This document shows positions 53,609 through 63,800 of a stretch of DNA of 64,000 nucleotides, piece after piece. The position numbers and the translations under genes are program-made. Source of the DNA: CAVZZV01 sp963779845 (GTDB taxonomy: Bacteria; Bacteroidota; Bacteroidia; Bacteroidales; GCA-2748055); contig CAVZZV010000006.1 of assembly GCA_963779845.1 (NCBI GenBank), positions 124,001 through 188,000 of the forward strand, in the 5' to 3' direction. The first letter of the stretch is position 1. The number at the start of each line of letters is the position of its first letter. The notes beneath the pieces were generated by a model, which was not told where the DNA came from, searched no databases, and saw only the letters and a program-made list of their open reading frames with translations.

Positions 53609-55417
53609 TTATTGACTTTCCTCCTGTTCATCCAGAAAGATTACTTTCGCTTCGAGAAGCTTTATTTTATCTTTTGCAGCTTCAATTTTCACCTCAAAAT
53701 CCTTTACCATGGCTTCCGCATTCGGGGAACTGGCAAAAAAGCCTATATTGTTTTCCCATATTCCAATATCGCTCTTGAGTTGCAGAAGTTTATTCAACAT
53801 TTTCTCCCGTTCAAACCTTAACTTGGAATCAGAGTGAGGTTTTTGCTTAATAGTATCCACCTTATTTCCGAATTTAAGCAAGTTTTTCCGGTAATCGTCC
53901 ATTTCGAGCTGATCGTATTGCTTATTAAGGGCGGTACGGAATTCATTCGAGATTTCCTCTTTATTTTCCAAAGGGACAAATCCTATCTCAGACCATTTAC
54001 GCTGAAAATCGTTTAGACGGTTCAAATTCTCCTTTAAATTGTCGACCGGTTTGAATTCATGGATCTCCCTGATCAATTGCTGCTTCAGTTCCAGGTTCTT
54101 TTCATAATTGCTGTCGATAGTGGAAAAGAATTCCGATTTCCGGTTAAAGAAGTGGTCACAAGCGGACCGGAACCTTTTCCAGAGCCCATCGGAATATTTC
54201 CTGGGTACCGGTCCTGATTTCTTCCATTCACGCTGAAGTTTAATCAGCTCTGCAGTGCTGTTTTTCCAATCGGAACTTTCCTGGATAGCTTCTGCTTGAA
54301 TGCAAAGATCCCTTTTCTGTTCCAGATTTTTTTGTTGAAGTTCCAGATTCCTGGAATAAAACTGACGTTTCTTATTAAAAAAACTGTCACAGGCTGTCCT
54401 GAAACGTATATAAATCTTGTTATTGTCTTTTTTTGGGGCAAAACCTATGGTTTTCCATATTTTCTGCAGTTCAAGAAGCTCTTTGGTGCTTTTACCCCAT
54501 TGATCATGCTCACTGATATCCCGGTCTGCTATCTCCTCAGCCTTCTCACAAAGCTTTACTTTCGATTCCAAATTCTTCCTTTGTGAATCTTTAAGATCAT
54601 GATAATACTGTTGATGACTCTTATTGATTTTCCGGGTCGCTTCGCTAAACCTTTCCCATATCTCGGTTCTCTTTTCCCGGGGAACCGGACCCGTTTCCCT
54701 CCATAGCTCATGGAATTTCTGCAATTTCTGAAAAGCTTCCACTATATTCGGTTCAATAATCAGATTTTCAGCTCTTTCACATAACTCAATTTTACTCTCA
54801 AGGTTTTTCCTGAGGTCTAAATCGCGCAGTTCCTGGTTAATCTTTATATAGTCATAAAATTTTTCAACATGATAATGATAGGTTTCCCAGAGATTTTTAA
54901 GTTCTTTCTGGGGCACAACCCCTATTTCGTGCCATTGCCGTTGCAGTTCCCTGAATTCCTGAAAGGTTTTATTGATCGATTCATCCCTGTTTACAAGATC
55001 TTTAATCTCTTCGATAACATCCTGCTTTCGGCGGAAGTTGATTTCTTTTTCATCACCGAGCATCTTGTTGTACTCATCTCTCTGTTCCCGGTATTTCTGA
55101 AGAAGTACCTTGAAGGTAGATTCAGTGTCCTCTTCGGGAGCACTAAATTCCTCTTCCAAACCTCCCTCTTCTATAAACTTGTTTTTTAATTGATCTGTTC
55201 TTTCCCGTTCTTTTTTATAGAAGGCCGATTTGATCATGCTTACCTTATCCCTGATTTCATTGATACTGCCTGTATCAAGAAGTTCCTGAAGCATCTTTAC
55301 GAGGTCTTCGCGGCTAAGAAGCTCATATTTTATAGGATCAGATTGTTTTTGGCTATTTTCAGCATTATTGCTGAATTGTTCGTTAGGAACAGAGTTTTTA
55401 GGGTCCTGCGAATTCAT
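53609..55417 (-). CDS. DUF349 repeat protein
   Basis: 602 residues, almost wholly helical and highly charged. Five DUF349 repeats are visible from about residue 150 to 520, each with a W-x-xG-x-P core: ELQRQWHEIGVVPQ, KFHELWRETGPVPR, ELQKIWKTIGFAPK, KLQREWKKSGPVPR and DFQRKWSEIGFVPL. Each is followed by a helix like FRTACDSFFNKKRQFY. The N-terminal 30 residues are rich in Asn/Ser and probably disordered, and a C-terminal coiled coil ends KVIFLDEQEESQ. DUF349 proteins are widespread in Bacteroidota, cytoplasmic and of no proven function. It is monocistronic, separated from hsp20 by a terminator. Confidence 0.92.
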   Translation of the reverse strand: MNSQDPKNSVPNEQFSNNAENSQKQSDPIKYELLSREDLVKMLQELLDTGSINEIRDKVSMIKSAFYKKERERTDQLKNKFIEEGGLEEEFSAPEEDTESTFKVLLQKYREQRDEYNKMLGDEKEINFRRKQDVIEEIKDLVNRDESINKTFQEFRELQRQWHEIGVVPQKELKNLWETYHYHVEKFYDYIKINQELRDLDLRKNLESKIELCERAENLIIEPNIVEAFQKLQKFHELWRETGPVPREKRTEIWERFSEATRKINKSHQQYYHDLKDSQRKNLESKVKLCEKAEEIADRDISEHDQWGKSTKELLELQKIWKTIGFAPKKDNNKIYIRFRTACDSFFNKKRQFYSRNLELQQKNLEQKRDLCIQAEAIQESSDWKNSTAELIKLQREWKKSGPVPRKYSDGLWKRFRSACDHFFNRKSEFFSTIDSNYEKNLELKQQLIREIHEFKPVDNLKENLNRLNDFQRKWSEIGFVPLENKEEISNEFRTALNKQYDQLEMDDYRKNLLKFGNKVDTIKQKPHSDSKLRFEREKMLNKLLQLKSDIGIWENNIGFFASSPNAEAMVKDFEVKIEAAKDKIKLLEAKVIFLDEQEESQ

Positions 55418-55493
55418 CGGAAACCTTTTTTTAGTTTTTACAAGTCACTAAATTATTATAATAAATGCATCCTCACAAGGTTTTCAGTGAAAA

Positions 55494-55525
55494 TAAAAAA
55501 GGCACCTTGTTTTGAAGTGCCTTTC
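55494..55525 (-). terminator. rho-independent terminator of hsp20
   Basis: AAGGCAC (55499-55505) and GTGCCTT (55517-55523) form a seven-base stem with an 11-base loop. Read on the minus strand it is followed by a T-run (55500-55495). It lies 20 bases after the hsp20 stop. Confidence 0.8.
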
Positions 55526-55545
55526 TTACTCTTGTCCCGGAATCC

Positions 55546-55989
55546 TTAGTCAATTTTTATTGCTTTGGGCCCTTTATCCACAGACTCTTCCTTTTTCGGG
55601 ATCCTCACGTGGAGTATACCGTTTTCCATGGTGGCAGAGATCTTTTCCAAATCAGCACTCTCTGGTAATACAAAACTCTTTTCGAAACCACTATAATCAA
55701 ATTCTTTTCTGGAGTAACTGTATTCATTGGATTCCTGATTTTCATTTTCTCCTTTACCGGAGTTATGGGAAATTTTTAACAACTCCTTTTCGACGTTCAG
55801 GGAAATATCCGATTTGTTCAATCCTGGAGTGGCCAGTTGAATCATAAATGAATCGCTGCTCTCATAAATGTTAATCTTAGGCATATTACTGGAAACCCCG
55901 CCATAAAGATTGTTCATGATGTCCGCATGCCTGAAAAATGCCGGGTATTTAACCTTGCTCCCGTTGTTATACACTGATAATGTTGTCAT
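55546..55989 (-). CDS. Hsp20/alpha-crystallin small heat-shock protein
   Basis: 147 residues. The alpha-crystallin domain starts near residue 40 with NIYESSDSFMIQLATPGLNKSDISLNVEKELLKIS and ends with the dimer strand ENGILHVRIPKKEE. The C-terminal motif is absent except for AIKID, which replaces the usual IxI. Small heat-shock proteins hold unfolded proteins until ATP-dependent chaperones act. The gene is alone and ends at a clear terminator. Upstream are two strong palindromes at 56091-56105 and 56114-56136 that may be operator sites. No heat-shock sigma motif that I can assert. Confidence 0.94.
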   Translation of the reverse strand: MTTLSVYNNGSKVKYPAFFRHADIMNNLYGGVSSNMPKINIYESSDSFMIQLATPGLNKSDISLNVEKELLKISHNSGKGENENQESNEYSYSRKEFDYSGFEKSFVLPESADLEKISATMENGILHVRIPKKEESVDKGPKAIKID

Positions 55990-56090
55990 GGTATTAAGTT
56001 TTTAAGTTTTTTAAAATATATGATCCGGGTAGGACAAAGCATATGCCATTAGCAAAACAGAAATTTCCATCTGACAAAAAATTCATAAAA

Positions 56091-56136
56091 ATGCCATTAT
56101 GGCATATATTATAATGACAATATGACATATTGTCAT
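56091..56136. promoter_or_regulatory. pair of palindromes between hsp20 and trmD
   Basis: ATGCCATTATGGCAT at 56091-56105 has seven-base arms. At 56114-56136 eleven-base arms ATGACAATATG/CATATTGTCAT flank a single central A. Both are perfect. A half copy ATGCCATTA recurs at 56043-56051. They sit 100-150 bases before hsp20 and just upstream of the trmD promoter region, so they could be regulator sites for either gene. Confidence 0.6.
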
Positions 56137-56174
56137 GTTCTTCCTTTATTTTCTTAAAATGAAGCCAAATAAAA

Positions 56175-56182
56175 TTAATTTG
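56175..56182 (+). promoter_or_regulatory. possible -7 element of trmD
   Basis: TTAATTTG, one step from TAnnTTTG, 158 bases before ATG 56340. The leader would be long. Confidence 0.3.
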
Positions 56183-56339
56183 CGAAGAGTAGAAATCGGG
56201 ATAAACCTGATTAATTAGTATTGGTAAAAATATAATGACGAAATTCGTTAACCGTCATCCTGTTAAATCGCATCGAATGGGATTTGTTCCTATAAATAAT
56301 TTTGCTAACATTATACAGAAATTAATTCACCTATCTTCC

Positions 56340-57023
56340 ATGCGTATCGACATCCTCACCGTTCTACCCGATTTACTCGAAAGCCCCCTTAATAATTCAA
56401 TCTTGAAACGTGCCCGCGAGGCAGGTATTATCGATATCCATATTCATGACCTTAGGGCATTTTCAACAGATAAACACCGTAAGGTGGACGATTATGCTTT
56501 TAGCGGGGAAGCTGGCATGGTAATGCAGATTGAACCCATCGACCGCGCCCTAAATTTCTTCCAGTCGGAACGGGTATATGATGAAATAATATATACCTCG
56601 CCGGATGGGGATCTGTTTGATCAAAAAATGGCCAACCAGTTATCGACAAATGAGAACCTCCTTATTCTCTGTGGTCATTACAAGGGTATAGATCACAGGG
56701 TAAGAGAACACCTCATAACAAGGGAAATATCCATAGGAAATTATGTTCTTACCGGGGGTGAACTGGCTGCTGCGGTAATGGTCGATGCTATAACACGTCT
56801 TCTTCCCGGAGCTATTTCTGATGAAACCTCTGCACTCAATGACTCTTTTCAGGATAGTCTGCTGTCCCCTGAGGTTTATACCCGGCCGGCGGAATACAAA
56901 GGATGGAAGGTTCCGGAGGTTTTGCTATCAGGCGATCCGAAAAAAATCGATGAATGGAAACACCAAAATGCCATTGAAAGGACAAGGAAACTGCGTCCGG
57001 GAATGTTCGAAAGTGATGAGTAA
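56340..57023 (+). CDS. trmD: tRNA (guanine-N1)-methyltransferase
   Basis: TrmD methylates G37 in tRNAs that read CNN codons, preventing frameshifting. From ATG 56340 it has 227 residues, starting MRIDILTVLPDLLESPLNNSI, the usual N-terminus. The frame runs 35 residues further up to 56235, but that part is unlike TrmD. The SPOUT knot is visible in LILCGHYKGIDHRVREHL and EISIGNYVLTGGELAAAVMVDAITRLLPG. The C-terminal part has YTRPAEYKGWKVPEVLLSGD and RKLRPGMF. Complete. Convergent with the addB-like gene. It is not in an rpsP-rimM-rplS operon here. Confidence 0.96.
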   Translation: MRIDILTVLPDLLESPLNNSILKRAREAGIIDIHIHDLRAFSTDKHRKVDDYAFSGEAGMVMQIEPIDRALNFFQSERVYDEIIYTSPDGDLFDQKMANQLSTNENLLILCGHYKGIDHRVREHLITREISIGNYVLTGGELAAAVMVDAITRLLPGAISDETSALNDSFQDSLLSPEVYTRPAEYKGWKVPEVLLSGDPKKIDEWKHQNAIERTRKLRPGMFESDE

Positions 57024-57037
57024 TTGCTCTTTTACAT

Positions 57038-59908
57038 TTACCTTCTATGACAAATTCCCGCAAAAGGACAATGGATACATCTTTTCTCATCCTTAGTTTG
57101 TGTAAATGCAAGCTCAGGATTAAAAATATCCCGGATCACGGAAGTGATTTTTTTTTCAAATTCCCTTTGGTAAGGTAAAAAATTCATGACTATGGATTTT
57201 CTGGATTTATCTTCAAGAAAAGGATTAAAGTCTTCTGAAAACAATTCCGAAGTCCTGTAAATAGAGGGAACCACAATTTTTTCAGGGAATAACGCCGAAT
57301 ACAGCCATGAATACATCAGCACCTGAAAAGGAGCCTTAAAGTTTTCATTCCCCCAGTTGTCTCTCTCAAAAAGATGGTTAACTCCCTTAAATGAATTTGA
57401 TGCCCGTCCGGTTTTATAATCCACCAGATATATGTTTCCATTTCTTTCATCGATCCGGTCAATTTTCCCACCTAAACGAACAGATATTCCATCTGGAGGC
57501 AAATCCAGCAATAGCATAACCTTTTCCTCTGCCCTTAGGAATTTAAAGTCAGTATATTTCTTATCCTGCTGAAGAGTTTGTACCACCAACTTCCGGATAA
57601 TCTCATAAATAATGATATTTCTTCCTTCCGGTCTCACAACAAAGTCAGGATCCGGATTATGATAGAATTCTTCCCGGAACGCCTGGTCGAGTTTTTCCTG
57701 AATATTTAAAGGAGCGCATATTTCATCCAATAGCTTTTCCGTAACGGTTTTGCCTGCAATATCAATGTACAATTTTTCCATGCAGTGGTGATACAATTGC
57801 CCGAATCCCGGAGCATCCACTTCTTCATTGGCCTCCTCTTCTTCCCTGATTTCAGCGATCTGATTAAAATAAAATCGTAAAGGACAATCCATATAAGTCG
57901 AGAGGGCCGAGGGAGAAAGATACCTGTTGCCTTCCGGGCCAAAGGCATTAAGTTTTTCCATAATCCCGGAACTCTTTTGGATCGTTATCTCAACAGGCAA
58001 TTTTTCGGCTATACGAAAAGAAACTGTTTTAAAATCAATGGGATAGTTGAAGAGATATTTTAATTGCTGGATATATCGTCCGGGTTCACCAGTGTGTAAA
58101 CCTTCAGTTTTGGAATTATATAATATTAAAACATTTTCTGCCCGTTGAAGCAAACGGTAGAAATAATACGCATAGATCGCATCATGCTCCTCGTGTGTGG
58201 GCAGCCCGAAACCATACCTGAGATTTACGGGGATAAAACTGAAGGAACGCTGGGCCGATGGCATAACTCCTTCGTTCAGGGATAAGAAAACAAGGTTTTT
58301 AAAATCCAGAAGTCGTGATTCCAGTATTCCCATGATTTGAAGTCCCTGCAGTGGTTCCCCTTCAAAAGGAATTCTTAAATTTCCCAATATCTTTCGGAAT
58401 AGCCGACTGAAACCATCATTGCTCAAGACTTCAGGACCATGGGAAAATATATCTTTTAACTTGTTCAACCGGGTCATGATTTGAAAGATGTATTCCTTCT
58501 CCAGGGCATAAAGATCCTCCGATTCGGGTTCATCCTTTTCGTGCATTAAGGGGAGGAAAACACTCAGAATTGAGCTTAAATAAACAACCATATCAGCAGC
58601 ACCTTCGACTTTTTGAAAAATCAAAGAAAAGAGGCCGGAATCCTTAAAGTCACTTTTCTTTAAATAAATCCTGTTATTTCGATTGATATCATCAATAATG
58701 GTATCAGATTCCCTGAATGAAAATAATTTAAGATACTGGTGGTTTAAAATGCTCAATACATCGCGGTAATAAAAAGAATCAGCTTTTTGCCGTGAAGATA
58801 AATTCCGCTGAAGTTTCATCAAAGACTCAACAAAGCTGTAAACCGGTGTGGCAGAAACAGGGTAGCCCATGGTAATGTTTAAAGCTGGAATATTTGAGGG
58901 CAGGGAGGTCAAAACTGCCTGAAGGAGACTTTCATCGCCCAGGATGATCGCAGTATCATTAAATTCTGCCAGCTCTTTTGGATTACGATTCTCTAAAAAC
59001 TGATACAGGATTTTTGTCTGAAGGACATCCGAGGGCAACTCAAATACCGTAATTTTCTTATCACCGGAAAGATTATCCCTTCGAATATCCAGAAGATCCG
59101 ACTGAGGAAAGTCGGCGATATTTTGACGAAGAAACCGACCTGCCTCCGGAATAGCTGACTCTATGTAATACTGGTCATAATCCCAATAAAATTCTCCTTT
59201 TCCTGACTTCAAGAGATATTTGAAAAGCTTCTTTTCGGCATTATTTAGCGCATTGAATCCGACAACAATCACTTTTTGCCAACTTATCTCAGGATAATCT
59301 TCCAACTCTATCCTCCCGGCTACCTTCCGGTACATTAAACCTTCATAGGCCAGCCCATTTTCATGAAGCTCCTTTCTCAATCCTTCATACACTGGAAAAA
59401 GAAGTTTCCAGATTTCCAGAAATGTTTGTTTTGCAGATGACAAGTCCGTGTTTTCAAAATATCGCCAAAACCGGTTTATTAGTTCTTTCTGATCCTCCGT
59501 GAGATACTCGAAGTGATTCTCAATTTCTTTAATATCAGAAACATTGGTAAACAGATCGCGGGCATTGATGAGGTACTTGTCAATATCATCAAAATCGCTT
59601 ATCATCATTTCCCCCCACGGATAAAATTCATCATAGCTCTCTGGCCTTTTTACCAGGCTGCGATAAACTTTGTAGGTCATAAAACTCAATTCTATGGGAT
59701 CGGCCAGCTCGGACCCTGACAATTTTTCCATAAAGCTGGATGCGGTAAATATTTCCGGCATCCACAGACCTTCAGAGCCAAGAGTCCTGAGATAATTCCT
59801 GAAGAATACCCCGGAGCGCCGGTTCGGGAAAACAAGGCACTGACCGCCCAGATTTTTCCCGTATTTACTATATAAATGCTTCGCGATACTTTGTAAAAAA
59901 GTTTCCAT
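57038..59908 (-). CDS. AddB-like PD-(D/E)XK nuclease with Fe-S cluster motif
   Basis: About 956 residues from ATG 59908 (METFLQSIAKHLYSKYGKN). The frame extends to 60007 but would overlap the radical SAM gene by 77 bases. The N-terminal inactivated helicase-like part includes CLVFPNRRSGVFFRNYL. The C-terminal nuclease has GGKIDRIDERNGNIYLVDYKTG (Asp, Asp-x-Lys) near 850. Four cysteines that would hold a 4Fe-4S cluster are the one in YMDCPLRFYF and the three in KRCIHCPFAGIC at the end, as in AddB. With the upstream AddA-like helicase it should form an AddAB-type double-strand break resection complex. Confidence 0.88.
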   Translation of the reverse strand: METFLQSIAKHLYSKYGKNLGGQCLVFPNRRSGVFFRNYLRTLGSEGLWMPEIFTASSFMEKLSGSELADPIELSFMTYKVYRSLVKRPESYDEFYPWGEMMISDFDDIDKYLINARDLFTNVSDIKEIENHFEYLTEDQKELINRFWRYFENTDLSSAKQTFLEIWKLLFPVYEGLRKELHENGLAYEGLMYRKVAGRIELEDYPEISWQKVIVVGFNALNNAEKKLFKYLLKSGKGEFYWDYDQYYIESAIPEAGRFLRQNIADFPQSDLLDIRRDNLSGDKKITVFELPSDVLQTKILYQFLENRNPKELAEFNDTAIILGDESLLQAVLTSLPSNIPALNITMGYPVSATPVYSFVESLMKLQRNLSSRQKADSFYYRDVLSILNHQYLKLFSFRESDTIIDDINRNNRIYLKKSDFKDSGLFSLIFQKVEGAADMVVYLSSILSVFLPLMHEKDEPESEDLYALEKEYIFQIMTRLNKLKDIFSHGPEVLSNDGFSRLFRKILGNLRIPFEGEPLQGLQIMGILESRLLDFKNLVFLSLNEGVMPSAQRSFSFIPVNLRYGFGLPTHEEHDAIYAYYFYRLLQRAENVLILYNSKTEGLHTGEPGRYIQQLKYLFNYPIDFKTVSFRIAEKLPVEITIQKSSGIMEKLNAFGPEGNRYLSPSALSTYMDCPLRFYFNQIAEIREEEEANEEVDAPGFGQLYHHCMEKLYIDIAGKTVTEKLLDEICAPLNIQEKLDQAFREEFYHNPDPDFVVRPEGRNIIIYEIIRKLVVQTLQQDKKYTDFKFLRAEEKVMLLLDLPPDGISVRLGGKIDRIDERNGNIYLVDYKTGRASNSFKGVNHLFERDNWGNENFKAPFQVLMYSWLYSALFPEKIVVPSIYRTSELFSEDFNPFLEDKSRKSIVMNFLPYQREFEKKITSVIRDIFNPELAFTQTKDEKRCIHCPFAGICHRR

Positions 59909-59930
59909 TGCCCGGGATAGATTTTTAAGA

Positions 59931-60884
59931 TTATTTTTTCCAGTATTTACCCTGCCACAAATCCAATACCTGTAATTTCTTTTCAAACCCGACGAGGATC
60001 TGATCATTCCGAAGCCCCCAATCCTCTCTGAGATTATAATCTATTACGGTTTCTCCGGCAATTCTTTCAATGAGGATATCTGGACTCAGTCGTGCAATAA
60101 ATTCTGCCATTAGCTGAAGGTAATCATCCAGTTCAAATTTCGTGTAATGATGAGGGTTCATCTTGTAATCTGTGGCCATAGTAGTTCCTTTAACTATTTG
60201 CAGCTGATGGAATTTCAGATGGTTAACAGGCAGACCGGATAAAATCCCGGCCTCCTCAAGAATCATCTGTCTTGACTCACCCGGGAGTCCTATTATTATA
60301 TGTCCTCCTGTGCGAATACCTCTTTTAGATGTGGATTCAAGAGCACTTCGTACCGTTTCAAAATCATGTCCCCGGTTAATCTTTAAAAGGCTTGTGTTGT
60401 AGCACGATTCAATTCCATATTCGACTGTTACAAATGCGCTTTCATTTATTTTAGCAATAAGATCCAATATTGGTTCGTCAATACAATCCGGCCGGGTACC
60501 AATAACGAGTCCTACAATATCCGGATGGGAAAGGGCTTCATAGTATACACTTTTCAGCAATTCAACCGGAGCATATGTGTTTGAAAAAGATTGGAAATAG
60601 GCTAAAAACCTTGTGGCACTTTTGTATCGCGTCCTGTGAAAATCGATTCCTTCCTGAACCTGTTCCAGGATGGATTTATCGCTATTGCAGTAGGAGGGAT
60701 TAAACGCGCTATTGTTGCAGAATGTACAGCCACCGGTTCCTACCTTCCCATCACGGTTTGGGCAGGTGAATCCGGCATTAATGGTCAGCTTTTGAACTCT
60801 TCCTCCAAACCGGTTTTTAATATACTGGCTATAGGAATTGAATCTGCGGGAATCTCCCCAAGTATATATAGTATCTTCTTTCAA
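59931..60884 (-). CDS. radical SAM protein, TIGR01212 (YhcC-like) family
   Basis: About 317 residues from TTG 60884, whose first bases overlap the AddA stop (TTGA). A frame to 60917 overlaps AddA further and starts with unrelated residues. The cysteines are CPNRDGKVGTGGCTFCNN, the long-spaced CX11CX2C motif special to this family, followed by FLAYFQSFSNTYAP, GLVIGTRPDC, VTVEYGIES and GGHIIIGLPGE. The C-terminal helical part contains HHYTKFELDDYL. E. coli YhcC is of unknown substrate. It lies between the two nuclease-helicase genes, 22 bases before the AddB-like start, hence cotranscribed. Confidence 0.9.
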   Translation of the reverse strand: MKEDTIYTWGDSRRFNSYSQYIKNRFGGRVQKLTINAGFTCPNRDGKVGTGGCTFCNNSAFNPSYCNSDKSILEQVQEGIDFHRTRYKSATRFLAYFQSFSNTYAPVELLKSVYYEALSHPDIVGLVIGTRPDCIDEPILDLIAKINESAFVTVEYGIESCYNTSLLKINRGHDFETVRSALESTSKRGIRTGGHIIIGLPGESRQMILEEAGILSGLPVNHLKFHQLQIVKGTTMATDYKMNPHHYTKFELDDYLQLMAEFIARLSPDILIERIAGETVIDYNLREDWGLRNDQILVGFEKKLQVLDLWQGKYWKK

Positions 60885-63800
60885 ACCTTTTTTACAATAT
60901 CCAGATCGACATACCACAGATAACCTTTCACCTTTCTGCTTTCAATATCCCCGAGAGATGAACAATAGTTCCTGACCTGAATTTCATGATTATGGATCAT
61001 CCTTTCTCCAAATTTGTAATCGAGGACAATTATTTCATCTTCCGAAATCATTACCCGGTCAGGCCGAAGGATTTCCTTTTTTTTACTTATTAACTCACGT
61101 TCCATTAATAGAGTATATTGATCCGTGTACCAATCACTTACTCCCTCTCCCCGGAGGCGACTTCCAATAAAATCCTCCAATCGTCTGGCTTCCGTTTCAT
61201 CGATCATTCCTTTCCGTTTTACTTTTCCAATCGCTGCTTCTACATCCTCCGGGTAACTGATATAGGAAAAAATTTCATGCATTATGGTACCATAACCAAG
61301 GCGGGTGCCTAAATCCTCTTCAAGTTTTGACAATGCAGCATTCCTCAGGTTAAGTTTCAAAATATCCCCGCTAAACCTGACCGGATAGCTCTCCAGATAA
61401 TAGTTATCCTCCCTCTCCCTATGTTCTTTCTGTTGTTCGGGCTTTCCCAGGATGAATTTCTCTTTTTCGGGAAAATAACCTTGCGCCAATCTGATCCCCG
61501 GTTCAGGAGAGGAATGCTTACCATATTTAGTGTATAATGTCAAAGCCAGATCACCGGCTTTCTGCACTTTTTTTTCTTTTCCGGATACAGGGGAAAAGAT
61601 ATGCAATTCTTGCCTTGCCCGTGTAAAAGCTACATACATCAGATTCAGGTTATCGATATAACTGTGAAATTTCTCGGAAAAATACTCCCTGGCAAATTCA
61701 GAACGGGACATCTCCCTATTGTAGGAAACCGGCATAAAAGGGGTGCGGTTGAAATCGCTTGAATTCGTATCGCACCAGATGAAATTGTTTTTATATCCAG
61801 GAGTGTCAGGAGAGATTGGCCAGCTGCAATAGGGAATGATAACGGTCTCAAATTGAAGTCCTTTGGCCTTATGTATCGTCATAATTCTTATCGCATCCTG
61901 GGTTTCTGAGATATTAAGAGTCTTTGAAGCTCCATTTTGTTCCCAATAATTTAGAAAACCATAGAGTTCATTGCTTTCAGTTCTTATAAACTCAAGCACG
62001 ATATCCTGGAAAGCCTGGATGAATGGAAGGTTGTCTTTAGTCTCGTTCAAGCCAAATGCTACGATGACCGATTCTGTAAGTTCATATAACGGAAGCTTTC
62101 TAAACCTTTCTTTATCTGCGGTAAAAAGGTCAAACTTATTTTGTCCGGAATCCTCTGTGGCATTGTTTGCATAGATCGCATGTAATGCTTCATTGTCGGG
62201 AACTTCTGAGGTAAGATAATGAAAAAACTCGGAACGCATAAAACCGGCATTTAGCTTATCTGCCGGATTATTAAGATAAGTAAGGATAGAGACGATAAAG
62301 GAAACGGCAGGATTGTTGCCAAGATAGAGGGAATCGTTGGAAATGAGACTGAAATTTGAACCATCATCCTTTATTAATCCCTCTTCGAGGAGAATAGAGG
62401 CGATCGCCCGACCTTCGCTTCCCCGACGGACCAGAATGGCTATATCCCTCGCCCTAAATCCCCTACCCTGCATGTCCCGGATTAATGCCGGCAATTTAAC
62501 CTTTAGGAAATTAGTATAATTCTCTTCACTTTCAGTTCTGGAGAAAGTATGTTCAACCAAACCCTCCATGGATCTAAGCTTTTCAGGAATTTGCTGAGCA
62601 CTTTCTGAATAGACCTTTTCCACAAGGGTTTGCCATTGGGCCGAAAAAGATTCTGCGGTATGGACCCCTTCCATATCTGTCCGTATCATTTCCTGGACCA
62701 GGGTTTTTGCCTGATAAAAGAAGCTGTTGTTAAACTTAACGATACTGGGATAGGATCTCCAGTTTTGGCCGAGAGAATGATTTTCGGTTATAAATCCGGT
62801 GATATCGTTCTCTATTTCTTTGGCAAGAATCTTCCAGTCTGAATTTCTCCAACGGTAAATCGATTGCTTAACATCCCCTACAACCATACTTTTATTTCCC
62901 AGTCCCAAACCATTTTTGATCAAAGGAAGAAAATTTATCCATTGAAACCGTGATGTATCCTGAAATTCATCGAGCATAAAACGGTGGAAATAGTTTCCTG
63001 CCTTTTCATAGATAAAAGGAGCCTCATTCTCTTCAATTATTTTTTTCAGGAACATGGAAGCATCAGAAAGAAGAAATATGTTCTTTTCCCGGGTAATTTC
63101 CCTAATTTCCAAAGATATATCATTCAGAATTCCAAAGGAATGAATGTTTTTGATCAGACAGCGGGCAGAAAAATATTTTCTTGCATTTTCACTCTGATAT
63201 CCAATGATTTTTTTTAAAGCAGACTGCAGTTGGCTTTCTGCCAAAAATAGTGCTTTCTCTCTGTTTTTACCGGTTCTGGTGACCCAAAGTTCAGCATTTT
63301 CGGCAGCTTCGCAGGCTCTTTTTCCCGGATCGAGATTCATCCCTGTGTTTGTTAACACCTTAAGAAAATAACCTGCGGCACCGTTTCTCCCATAGCTAAA
63401 ATCTTCTACCTGAAGTCCTGCATCCCTGATTTGACCCAGGGCCTCATGACCCAATTTTTTGAGGGTATTCTCATATTGTGAAATAAAATGGTTCAAATCG
63501 GTTTTGTAATTGGCCATCGTGCCTCTAAGATTCTCCAAAATGGAAATATCAAGAGATAAAGACTGATAGCCTTCCCTAAAAACCTCTTTTCCCAGGTTAA
63601 ATACATCATTTTGAAAATTCCAGGACTTTCCCTCCATGATCCTTTCCCCTGCGAAAGTGATAAGCCATTGCCGAAGCACGGCATCTTCATCCATTTTGAC
63701 CATGATCCGGTCTACCGCTTCATGAAGGATCCGATCATTATTGAGTTCGAGATTATAGCCTGTTTGAAGTCCGATTTCTCTCACAAAACCACGGATTACC

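Noticed and set aside
56235..56339. 35-residue N-terminal extension of TrmD
   Set aside because: Not similar to TrmD and preceded by no better start signal; ATG 56340 gives the conserved N-terminus.
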